DNA from: Coriobacteriaceae bacterium AF08-21
GTDB taxonomy: Bacteria; Actinomycetota; Coriobacteriia; Coriobacteriales; Coriobacteriaceae
DNA length: 64,000 bases
NCBI GenBank assembly: GCA_027687465.1
Contig: JAQCQR010000002.1
Span: 91,756 to 155,755 of the forward strand
Reading direction: 5' to 3'
The notes under the pieces were generated by a model that saw only the letters and a list, made by a program, of their open reading frames with translations, ran no database searches and was not told the origin of the DNA. Shown piece by piece: positions 18,589 through 26,266 of this stretch (positions are counted from its first letter, which is position 1; the number at the start of each line of letters is the position of its first letter). The translations under genes and the position numbers were made by a program.

Positions 18589-19980
18589 CTACGCCGTCAA
18601 CGGCGCGGGCTCATGCGGCTCGCCGTTCAGCTCGACGATGACCTGCGTTCCCACGCCCTCCTGGGACTTCACGCGCATGCCGGAATCTTCTCCGTAAAAG
18701 AAATGGATGCGCTGAAGCACGTTGAAGAGCGCCAGGCCGCAACCTCGCTTGACGGAGCCGTCGGCGGTAATGCTCTCGGGCTCCTCCAGGCGATGCTGCT
18801 CAAACAGATGTGCGCAGACCTCTTCGCTCATACCGATGCCGTCGTCCTCGACGATGATCTCCAAACCGTCATCGGTCTCAAAAGCCCTAACATGAATAGA
18901 AAGCGGCTCGGTCTCGCGCTGCGCGTGCTTGATGCAGTTTTCGAGCAACGGCTGCAAGATAAACGGCGGCACCATGCAATCGCGCACCTCAAAGTCGATA
19001 TCGACCGAGACGCGCAGACGGCCGTCGCCATAACGAGCCTGCATTAGATTGATATAGCGAGTGCCCTGTTCCACCTCGTGCTCGAGCGTTGTGAGGGTAT
19101 CGGAATCAGAAAGCGTCTGACGGTAGTAATTGGAAAAGTCGATCAGCAGCGACCTGGCCTTGTCCGGCTCGGCACGTACGAGCGACACGATGGTGCTGAT
19201 GGTATTGAATAGAAAATGAGGATCGACCTGCGATTGCAAGGCGCGCAGCTCCACGCGGGCCGTAAGCTCGTCCTGGCGCTCGAGCTCAAAGCTTGCAAGC
19301 TGCGTGGAAATGAGGTCGGCAAAGCCCGAGGCAAGCGCCGTCTGGCGCATATCGATGCTGCTCAGACGGGGATAATACAGCTCGAGCGTGCCCACGCAAT
19401 GCCCGCGCACGGTAAGCGGTGCGACAATACCGGCGCGCAGGCGCGGAAAGTAGCCACCCGTCTCGGTCGAGGCATCGCGCGAGAACACGCTTTGTTCACC
19501 GCTGTTGATCACGTTGAGCGTAGTCCGCAGCACAACCGGAGTGCCCGCAGGGCATTTTGCCGAGTCCTCGCCCCAGCTCGCCAGCACCTGCTTGCCGTCG
19601 GTAAAGCAGATGGCCGAGGCAATGGTCTCGGAAAGGATGATTTTGGAAGCGGCCAGGGCCGCTTCGGGCGTAAGGCCTCGCGACGTATAGGCGAATAGTT
19701 TCGATGCGATGGCGAGCGTGCGGTCGGTAGCGCTCGACGTGAGGTCGTCGGGAACGACAAAGACGTACGAGAAGAAGAAGCATAGCATGACCAAGCCGGC
19801 AATGACGACAACGGCCGGAACGGGATTGGGATTATCGGTTAGATCCCAGATGAGCAGCAGGATAAGCAGCGGAACGACAATACCGAGCAAGATGGCCTGG
19901 ACCACATGCTGGGCCGTACGAAAGACCTTGGTAGAGTTGTAGCTCTTGCCCAGAATCAGCCTGTTTAAATCCACCGTCAT
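18589..19980 (-). CDS. LytS/BtsS-like sensor histidine kinase (second pair)
   Basis: 463 residues with the same architecture as the kinase at 12719: two membrane helices (about 24-46 and 54-76), a GAF-like region (85-235) and a His_kinase domain with H255 in ALQSQVDPHFLFNTIST, plus N-box PLLENCIKHAQ and DDGIGM. The annotated ATG at 19980 touches the AAGGGG site; the in-frame GTG two codons later (19974) has better spacing and may be the real start. The duplicated LytS/LytR systems within 8 kb suggest a local segmental duplication. Confidence 0.9.
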   Translation of the reverse strand: MTVDLNRLILGKSYNSTKVFRTAQHVVQAILLGIVVPLLILLLIWDLTDNPNPVPAVVVIAGLVMLCFFFSYVFVVPDDLTSSATDRTLAIASKLFAYTSRGLTPEAALAASKIILSETIASAICFTDGKQVLASWGEDSAKCPAGTPVVLRTTLNVINSGEQSVFSRDASTETGGYFPRLRAGIVAPLTVRGHCVGTLELYYPRLSSIDMRQTALASGFADLISTQLASFELERQDELTARVELRALQSQVDPHFLFNTISTIVSLVRAEPDKARSLLIDFSNYYRQTLSDSDTLTTLEHEVEQGTRYINLMQARYGDGRLRVSVDIDFEVRDCMVPPFILQPLLENCIKHAQRETEPLSIHVRAFETDDGLEIIVEDDGIGMSEEVCAHLFEQHRLEEPESITADGSVKRGCGLALFNVLQRIHFFYGEDSGMRVKSQEGVGTQVIVELNGEPHEPAPLTA

Positions 19981-20004
19981 CCCCTTTTATCTACCGCACC
20001 CATA

Positions 20005-20033
20005 GCAATAAAGAGGGCCGCAAGCGACCCTCT
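20005..20033 (-). terminator. Terminator after amidohydrolase gene
   Basis: On the minus strand AGAGGGTCG and CGGCCCTCT pair around CTTG, with one G-U pair, followed by TTATTG. Confidence 0.65.
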
Positions 20034-20091
20034 CCATTGCATTATGCAATCAAAAACTGTGTTTTACATCCAGCCATCGACAAACGGTATC

Positions 20092-21369
20092 TTAGGCGCT
20101 GTATTTGTTGGCCTCGCCAAAGGTGCCAGCCTCGACGATCCAGCCGTCCTTCATGATGACGTCCATGTTGTCGGTGTTGAGCACGTGGATGTCGGCGGCG
20201 ACGTCACCGTTGACGACCAGCAGGTCGGCGCACTTGCCGGCCTCGATGGAACCGGTCTCGTCCTCGATGTGGCACATCTTGGCACCGTTGAGGGTGGCAC
20301 AGGTGATGGTCTCGACCGGGGTGAAGCCGATCTTGTCGACAAACTCGTACATCTCCTCGATGGAGCAGGTGCCGTACGGGGTGACGAAGGAGAAGGAGTC
20401 GGAGCCGATCGTCATGACGACGCCGCGCTTCTTGGCCTCGCGCAGGCAGTCGTAGTTGCGCTGCAGCTCCTTCTCGACCAGGGTGCCCTCGTACTTGTCG
20501 TGCAGCTCGGGGACGTAGACGGGCGGATAGGTGGCGTACCAGGTGGGCAGGAAGGCGATCGTCGGGGTGAAGAAGGTGCCCTGCTCGGCCATGAGGTCCA
20601 TGGTGCGCTCATCGATATCGAAGCCGTGAATCAGCTGCTCGCAGCCAAAGCGAACGGAATCGTAGGCAGCGGCGTGGTTGTTGTAGCAGTGGCTCCACAC
20701 GGGGATGCCGACCATCTTTGCCTCTTCGACCACGGCCTGGATCTCCTCGGAGCAGTAGTGCTGGTCGCGACCGGAGTCCCAGCGCCAGATGCCGCCACCG
20801 GTAGCCCAGATCTTGATGGCATCGGGGTTCTCGCGCAGGCGACGACGGACGGCCTTGCGCAGATCCCAAGGACCGTCGACCTGGTCGCCCCAGGGGTGCG
20901 ATTCCTTGTTGAGCTGCTGGCTGCAGTGGTGGGAGTCGCCGTGGCCGGCAACGCGGCAGAAGCCGAGGCCGGTGGCCAGAACGCGCGGGCCCTTGAAGAC
21001 GCCCTTGTCGATGCAGTCGCGGATCTGGATACCAAAGCGGCCGATCTCGCAGACGGTGGTGAGACCGTGGGTGAGGCAGTCGTAGGCCTGCTTGACGGCG
21101 ACGGCCTGCTTCTCGAGGAGCGGCTGCATGACCCAGTCGGTGTCATCGTCGGTCAGGTTGCCCGAGAAGTGCAGGTGGGTGTCGATCAGGCCGGGAAGGA
21201 CGGTCTTGCCGGCGGCGTCGATAACCTCAACGCCCTCGGGAAGGCCCTGCATGACACCGGCATACTCGATCTTGCCGTTGTCGTCGACGAGAACGAGGGA
21301 GTTCTCGACCGGCTCGGCACCGGTACCGTCGATGAGCTTGCCGCCAACGATTGCATACTTAGTGGACAT
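20092..21369 (-). CDS. Metal-dependent amidohydrolase (prolidase/imidazolonepropionase-like)
   Basis: 425 residues of the amidohydrolase superfamily. The metal ligands are visible: H65 and H67 in GLIDTHLHFSG, a Lys suited to carboxylation in DAIKIWATGGG, His in VWSHCYNNH and LIHGFD, and Asp in TIGSDSFSF. The IK-x-ATGG signature places it near the arginine/lysine carboxypeptidase and prolidase branch rather than among true imidazolonepropionases. No signal peptide is seen. AAGGAGG lies 6 nt before the ATG. It is downstream of an APC-family permease, so it probably hydrolyses an imported amino-acid-like or peptide substrate. Confidence 0.82.
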   Translation of the reverse strand: MSTKYAIVGGKLIDGTGAEPVENSLVLVDDNGKIEYAGVMQGLPEGVEVIDAAGKTVLPGLIDTHLHFSGNLTDDDTDWVMQPLLEKQAVAVKQAYDCLTHGLTTVCEIGRFGIQIRDCIDKGVFKGPRVLATGLGFCRVAGHGDSHHCSQQLNKESHPWGDQVDGPWDLRKAVRRRLRENPDAIKIWATGGGIWRWDSGRDQHYCSEEIQAVVEEAKMVGIPVWSHCYNNHAAAYDSVRFGCEQLIHGFDIDERTMDLMAEQGTFFTPTIAFLPTWYATYPPVYVPELHDKYEGTLVEKELQRNYDCLREAKKRGVVMTIGSDSFSFVTPYGTCSIEEMYEFVDKIGFTPVETITCATLNGAKMCHIEDETGSIEAGKCADLLVVNGDVAADIHVLNTDNMDVIMKDGWIVEAGTFGEANKYSA

Positions 21370-21451
21370 GGTTCCTCCTTATGGATCCATATAGTGGGCG
21401 AGGCCGCGTTGGGTTAAGGCCTCACAAAACTACCCAAGTGGTGCCGGGTTC

Positions 21452-21480
21452 GGTGCGCGGAAGAGAGGGTTCCGCGCACC
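21452..21480 (-). other. Hairpin between permease and amidohydrolase genes
   Basis: GGTGCGCGGAA and TTCCGCGCACC form an 11-bp perfect stem with a 7-nt loop, 20 bp past the permease stop. It has no T tract, so an mRNA processing or partial termination role is as likely as a terminator. Confidence 0.55.
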
Positions 21481-21500
21481 CGATCCGCCCCGGCTAGGCG

Positions 21501-22952
21501 TTATTTTTTGCGGGAATTGGTGAAGGCCATGAGGGCCAGGCCAATAGCCAGCCAGCCGATCACGATGCTCCACTCCACCATGTTGAGGGAGGCGGGAGAG
21601 AACGGGATCACGAGCAGGCCAATGATGGTGCCGCAGGCAACGATAGCGAGGCTGATGCCAAACTTGCCGCCGGGCACCTCGTAGGGACGAGGCAGGTCGG
21701 GCTCGGTGAAGCGCATGCGCAGGCAAGCGAGAGCGACCATGCCGCAGGAGAAGATGAAGGCGAGAGCCGACACGTTGGTCAGAGGGATGAGCATGTTCTT
21801 GCCCAGGAACGGACCGACGACGGTGATGACGCCCAGAACGACGCAGGCGAGCTTGGGAGCGCCGGACTTGGGATCGACCTCGGCGAACTTCTCGGGCAGC
21901 TGGCCCTTGCGGCCCATGGCGAGCATGATGCGGCTCGTGGCGCCGTAGAAGGAGTTCATCGGGCCCATGGGTCCAAGCGTGGCAATGACGAGCATGGCCA
22001 GGTACAGGAGCATGTTGATGCCCTTGAGGCAGGCAAGCGCGGGAACCGGGCTCTTAACGAACTCATGCCAGTCGAGGATGGTGCCGAACGAGTAGATGCA
22101 GACCATGTAGAAGCCGCCTGCGGCCAGCAGGGCCAGGGAGATGATCTTGCCGAACTTGTTCCAGTTGAGGCCCTCGGCTGCTTCCTCAGCCTGCTGAGGA
22201 ATGGTGTCGAAGCCGGCATAGAAGAACGGGGTCAGAACCAGGACCGAAACGATGCCTGCGAACAGGCTGGTGCCCTCGGTAGCAGGCTTGCCGCCGCCAG
22301 CACCGGTGACCTGGGAGAACACGGGCATGGCGTTGTCCGGCGAGCCGGTGAACAGCGAGACGCCCATGGCGAGCAGCATGCCGCAGAGCAGGGCCTTGGT
22401 CAGGAAGGCCTGCAGCTTGGCGGCTGAGCTGGCACCGCGGAAGTTGAGGAAGATGACGTAGACTGCAAAGCCGAGCGCGATCAGCGTCGGGAACAGGTAA
22501 ACGTCGGCGCCCAGGATGGTATAGAGCTTGACGGCACGCAGCCACTCAAGACCGGGCAGGCTGCCGAACATCTCGGACACGAGGGTCGAGATAGCGATTG
22601 CCTCCCACGGGCACAGGATGCCGTTGCCCAGGGCCAGGAGCCAACCGGTGATATAGCTCAGCGTACGGCCAAAGCTACGATCGACATACTCGACAATGCC
22701 GCCCGAGATGGGGATAGCAGCCGTGAGCTCACCGAAAACAGCTCCGACGGGCACGAGAAAGATTGCACCCAAGAGGAATGCGATCATAGCGGGAACGGGA
22801 CCGCCGCCCACGACCATCCAGTCGCCGACCTGCAGAACCCAGCCAGTTCCGATGATGGCACCGAAACCGATGGTGAAGAAGTTCCAGAGCGAAAGCGTTT
22901 TCTTCATGCCACCGTTACCTTCGACTGCAACTTCTGCGTTCTTGTCCGCCAT
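21501..22952 (-). CDS. APC-family amino acid permease
   Basis: 483 residues with about twelve membrane helices. The N-terminal helix contains NFFTIGFGAIIGTGWVLQVG, the broken-helix substrate-binding segment of APC permeases, and FGELTAAIPISGGIVEYV is the family's second signature. AAAGGAGGGG precedes the ATG, and a small hairpin (22974-22990) sits just upstream in the leader. It leads a likely two-gene operon with the amidohydrolase, suggesting uptake followed by hydrolysis of an amino acid derivative. Confidence 0.9.
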   Translation of the reverse strand: MADKNAEVAVEGNGGMKKTLSLWNFFTIGFGAIIGTGWVLQVGDWMVVGGGPVPAMIAFLLGAIFLVPVGAVFGELTAAIPISGGIVEYVDRSFGRTLSYITGWLLALGNGILCPWEAIAISTLVSEMFGSLPGLEWLRAVKLYTILGADVYLFPTLIALGFAVYVIFLNFRGASSAAKLQAFLTKALLCGMLLAMGVSLFTGSPDNAMPVFSQVTGAGGGKPATEGTSLFAGIVSVLVLTPFFYAGFDTIPQQAEEAAEGLNWNKFGKIISLALLAAGGFYMVCIYSFGTILDWHEFVKSPVPALACLKGINMLLYLAMLVIATLGPMGPMNSFYGATSRIMLAMGRKGQLPEKFAEVDPKSGAPKLACVVLGVITVVGPFLGKNMLIPLTNVSALAFIFSCGMVALACLRMRFTEPDLPRPYEVPGGKFGISLAIVACGTIIGLLVIPFSPASLNMVEWSIVIGWLAIGLALMAFTNSRKK

Positions 22953-23308
22953 TGTTCCCCTCCTTTCCTTATTGACGCCTCTTTGGCGTCACCCCTTGCG
23001 TGGCCTGTTTTGCCGCGCGCTTTTATTTCGTGGCTTTAAGATACGGCCTTGGCACAGCAGCGCCGCTTGCGGCTCGACCGAAGGCAGAACTGCAAAACGA
23101 GCGGCGCCGTTTTTGGGACGAACGGAGGAAGACGTCATTCGTCTTGGACGCTTTCATCTTGGCTGCTTTTGAATACCTGTTGCCGTGACGCTTGGCGCGC
23201 GGCGCGGCAACGTTCATACCATTTGTCAGGCTTTTGGCGCACATGCCCATGTGTCGTGCATCTTTTTATGTAGGATAGACAAGTTACACATGAGGCAAGG
23301 TGATTCGA
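22953..23308. other. Divergent intergenic region
   Basis: About 356 bp between the APC permease (minus) and the C39-like protein (plus). Near the permease is GACGCC/GGCGTC (22974-22990). Around 23063-23112 GCGCCGCT can pair with AGCGGCGC ahead of CGTTTTTG on the plus strand, a terminator-like structure with no gene before it; an unannotated small RNA or leader is possible. Confidence 0.35.
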
Positions 23309-24310
23309 ATGGCATATGGATACAATGACGGCGACCAACGGCCACAAAGCGTGCGCCTTGCCGGCCGCACCACGCCAACGCCCAGAAGCACCTCCGACAA
23401 CGACAACCCGCAGCGCCCCCAAGAGCAGCTCGGGGCTTCTTCGCGGCAACAAAGCCGTACCGTGCAGCAGTCAGACCGAATGAGTACGAGCACACGCCAA
23501 CGCCAGACCGACACATCGCAGCCACGCCGCTACGATCGCCGTAAGACCGACTACTACGTTAAGCGCTCCTTTTCGCGACCTCAACGCGATTGCGGCAATT
23601 CCGCCCCTCGCCCCGCGTCGCACACCACAAGTCACGCGCTTCCGGCCCGCCGCCTACGCCTTGCGTTTTGCTCCATCGCCGCCTGCCTCGTCTTTGTGTT
23701 TTTGGGATCCTGTATCTCTCACGGATCAGCCGGTCTCGAGCCCACTGCCGAGGACAAGCTGCTTAAAGCTCCCGTCGCACCCGGTTACTCCTTTGCGTTC
23801 TCGACCCCACGCTCGCAGTGGCAGGCCGGCACCATGCCCCACATCTACCAAATTGACCCCGCATGGTCGGAGCTGCCCTATGCCGGTGGCACTATTCGCG
23901 AAAACGCTTGCGGTCCCACTTGCCTCACCATGGTCTATATCTTTAAGACCGGCCATACCGATAAGACGCCGGTCGATATATGCGCACTGGCCGAAGCCGG
24001 CAACTACGCCCCCACTGGTGCCACCGAGTGGTCGTTTATGACAGGCGGTGCGTGGCAGCTGGGGCTCAACGGAACACAGCTCTATAACAATCGCGAATCG
24101 ATTACCCAAGCACTTCGCTCGGGTGCGCCCGTCATCGCCGCAGTGCGCCCCGGTACGTTTACCAACGTAGGCCACTACATCGTGCTCTACGGCATCGACG
24201 ATGCCAACCAGATTGGCGTCTACGACCCCAACTCGGCCAGCCGCAGCGCCCGCCGCTGGGGCGTGGTGGAGGTCCTCAACGAAATCGAAGCCATGTGGGC
24301 CTACTACTAG
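23309..24310 (+). CDS. C39-like (papain-fold) peptidase with N-terminal membrane anchor
   Basis: 333 residues. Residues 1-110 are polar, Arg/Gln/Thr-rich and probably disordered in the cytoplasm; a hydrophobic helix follows (about 113-135, LAFCSIAACLVFVFLGSCIS). The outer domain has the peptidase_C39_2 motif ENACGPTC with C201 and the His motif VGHYIVLYGID with H289, then NSASRSARRW. It should be a membrane-anchored extracellular cysteine hydrolase, perhaps acting on wall peptides. The ATG at 23309 follows AAGG. It is the only plus-strand gene in this part and is followed by large hairpins. Confidence 0.82.
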   Translation: MAYGYNDGDQRPQSVRLAGRTTPTPRSTSDNDNPQRPQEQLGASSRQQSRTVQQSDRMSTSTRQRQTDTSQPRRYDRRKTDYYVKRSFSRPQRDCGNSAPRPASHTTSHALPARRLRLAFCSIAACLVFVFLGSCISHGSAGLEPTAEDKLLKAPVAPGYSFAFSTPRSQWQAGTMPHIYQIDPAWSELPYAGGTIRENACGPTCLTMVYIFKTGHTDKTPVDICALAEAGNYAPTGATEWSFMTGGAWQLGLNGTQLYNNRESITQALRSGAPVIAAVRPGTFTNVGHYIVLYGIDDANQIGVYDPNSASRSARRWGVVEVLNEIEAMWAYY

Positions 24311-24390
24311 TCATTGGGGACAGACTTAAATGAGTAGTCGTTGGAGACGTTCTTGTTTAACTAGTCGTTTAAGAACGCCCCCAATGACTA
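24308..24390. repeat. Nested hairpin overlapping the C39 gene stop
   Basis: TAGTCATTGGGG (24308-24319, containing the stop codon) pairs with CCCCAATGACTA (24379-24390). Inside, CGTTCTT and AAGAACG form a second stem, and GTAGTCGTTGG / TAGTCGTTT half-repeats recur. Confidence 0.75.
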
Positions 24391-24404
24391 CCCGGAATGA
24401 GAAT

Positions 24405-24456
24405 GGATAATCTCCCACTTTTGGCCTGTACGCAGGCTCAAAGTGGGAGATTATCC
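24405..24456. repeat. Long perfect palindrome
   Basis: GGATAATCTCCCACTTT (24405-24421) is the exact reverse complement of 24440-24456, a 17-bp stem, with GGCCT/AGGC continuing inside. No T tract follows. It is symmetric, so it could act on either strand. Confidence 0.85.
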
Positions 24457-24511
24457 ACTCTCGTGATTTGGGCGCGGCGCGCAGCACTCCTCATGAACAG
24501 CGACCTCAATA

Positions 24512-24545
24512 GCAAAAGCCCCGCAGTCGGAGCGGACTGCAGGGC
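24512..24545 (-). terminator. Terminator after carbamate kinase
   Basis: On the minus strand GCCCTGCAGTC and GACTGCGGGGC pair around CGCTCC, followed by TTTTGC. Confidence 0.8.
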
Positions 24546-24611
24546 TCATGAAGAGAGGCTAGTTTGTGGGCGCTTTGCCTGGCGCCCACGGGAGAGGCAA
24601 CGGAGTAGGGA

Positions 24612-25574
24612 CTACTCGTGGATGCGGGTACCGGAGAGGCCGGCCATGGTCTCGGCGGCCTTGTCCAGGGCGCCGATGATGCAGGTGCGGCCCTTGCGGG
24701 AGCGGGCGAACTTGATGGCGGCGCGGACCTTGGGCTCCATGGAGCCCTTGCCGAACTGACCCTCGTCGGCCAGACGCTCGGCCTCGTCGGCGGTGAGGTC
24801 CTCGAGCTCCTCCTGGTTGGGCTTGCCAAAGTTGATGGCGACATGCTCAACGGCGGTCAGCAGGAACAGAACGTCGGCGTCGCAGTCCTCAGCCAGCAGC
24901 TCGCCGCCCAGGTCCTTGTCGATGACGGCGGGAACGCCCTTGTAGCAGCCCTTGTTCTCGTAGTCGCGGACGACGGGGATGCCGCCGCCACCGCAGGCGA
25001 TGACGATGAACTCGTTGTCGAGCAGGTTGAGGATGGAGTCGGCCTCGACGATCTTCTTGGGATCGGGGGAGGCGACGACGCGACGCCAGCCGCGGCCGGA
25101 ATCCTCGACGAAGACCTTGGAGGGATCCTCGGCCATGAACTCCTTGGCCTGCTCCTCGGTGTAGAAGGGGCCGATCGGCTTGGTCGGGTTCTTGAACGCG
25201 GGATCGTCCGGGTCGCACTCGATCTGGGTGACGACGGTGGCGGCGTGCCAACGCTTATAGCGCTTGTGCATCTCGCGGCCGATGCCCTGCTGCAGGTGGT
25301 AGCCGATGTAGCCCTGGGACATGGCGCCGCACTCGGGCAGCGGCATCTCGGGGGTGCCGATGGCATCGTGGGCAGCAGCGAAGGCGTTCTGGATCATGCC
25401 GACCTGCGGGCCGTTGCCGTGGGTGATGATGATCTCGTTGCCCTGCTCGATAAGACCAAGGAGAGCGTGGGCGGTGTTGCTCACGGCCTCGATCTGCTCG
25501 ACGGGGTTGTTGCCGAGGGCGTTGCCGCCGAGGGCGACGACAATACGATCGGGCTTGCCAAGAGGCTTAGACAT
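24612..25574 (-). CDS. arcC: Carbamate kinase
   Basis: A 320-residue amino-acid-kinase-fold enzyme that makes ATP from carbamoyl phosphate and ADP. Visible motifs are VVALGGNALG at the N-terminus, ITHGNGPQVG, CGGGGIPVV and a C-terminal GKGSMEPKVRAAI. AAAGGA is upstream of the ATG at 25574. No arginine deiminase or ornithine carbamoyltransferase gene is adjacent, so the carbamoyl phosphate must come from elsewhere, for example agmatine, allantoin or another ureido compound. A hairpin in the leader (25610-25647) may be regulatory. Confidence 0.95.
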   Translation of the reverse strand: MSKPLGKPDRIVVALGGNALGNNPVEQIEAVSNTAHALLGLIEQGNEIIITHGNGPQVGMIQNAFAAAHDAIGTPEMPLPECGAMSQGYIGYHLQQGIGREMHKRYKRWHAATVVTQIECDPDDPAFKNPTKPIGPFYTEEQAKEFMAEDPSKVFVEDSGRGWRRVVASPDPKKIVEADSILNLLDNEFIVIACGGGGIPVVRDYENKGCYKGVPAVIDKDLGGELLAEDCDADVLFLLTAVEHVAINFGKPNQEELEDLTADEAERLADEGQFGKGSMEPKVRAAIKFARSRKGRTCIIGALDKAAETMAGLSGTRIHE

Positions 25575-25609
25575 TGCTGGAATCCTTTCTGTAAAAGGCC
25601 TACAACCCA

Positions 25610-25647
25610 TTAATAACCCGCGTCCGTGCGATACGCGAGTTTATTAA
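25610..25647 (-). promoter_or_regulatory. Inverted repeat upstream of carbamate kinase
   Basis: TTAATAA-CCCGCGT and ACGCG-AGTTTATTAA form an imperfect inverted repeat 36 bp upstream of the start, in an AT-rich leader. It could be an operator or an mRNA hairpin. Confidence 0.4.
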
Positions 25648-25940
25648 GGTTTATATTCTCTTTATCGCTCATTTTATTCATTTTGAAAATACCTAAGCGG
25701 CGAACGGTCGATTTTACCCGCTCAGCGTAAAGAAGCCCAGTTCAGGCATATCTACGCCATTTACGTGCAACTTTATTTAAATAGAGCAGGGATTAGACCA
25801 GATTATGCAAACTATATCTTTGCTAAACACAAAACGGACAGCGCAATATCTTACTCGCACTATACGCGATTCTATACATTAATTTGACGAGTATGCACCC
25901 CTGCAAAAACATGGGGCTTTTCATCCAACATAAGGGATAG
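25648..25940. other. AT-rich intergenic stretch
   Basis: About 290 bp, much AT-richer than the surroundings. It should contain the carbamate kinase promoter on the minus strand. I see no gene. Confidence 0.4.
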
Positions 25941-26159
25941 CCGATCGCGCTTCACCCCGCGGCAAGCGACTGCGAGTTCGCAGTATGGAACTTTACCGTC
26001 GGCTTCTGCATGAACGCTGCCGACGCCCTTTCGCTCCTGCGCGCCCAAGCAGCCGAGAACGCTAACGGCGCCACTGTCAACCTGGCCACCCTCAACAACG
26101 GCGCCGCCAGCCTTTTCGCAAAGTACCGTGCTGGTTCGCTGGCTTTGAGGCCTAAGTGA
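25941..26159 (+). pseudogene. Gene remnant (C-terminal fragment)
   Basis: One frame stays open for 72 codons after a TAG at 25938, with protein-like, high-GC codon use (SDCEFAVWNFTVGFCMNAAD ... SLFAKYRAGSLALRPK). An ATG at 26010 could start a 49-residue peptide, but it has no ribosome site. It looks like the 3' end of a gene whose 5' part was lost. The family is not recognised. Confidence 0.4.
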
Positions 26160-26166
26160 GCTTTGC

Positions 26167-26258
26167 TATTTGCCAATTTTTGTATGATTTGGGTCAAATC
26201 TATTTGTCAATTTTTGTATGATTAGGGGCAAATCTATTTGCCAATTTTTGTCAATGAG
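26167..26258 (+). repeat. Tandem 34-bp repeats in the ATPase promoter region
   Basis: Two full 34-bp units (26167-26200, 26201-26234) and a partial third (26235-26258) with only a few differences. Each contains TTTTTGTATGATT, a possible -10 (TATGAT), and the unit junctions form inverted repeats, the second being GGCAAAT-CT-ATTTGCC. They end 8 bp before the start of the ATPase gene, so they probably bind a regulator or are iterated promoters. Confidence 0.85.
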
Positions 26259-26266
26259 GTGTTTTA

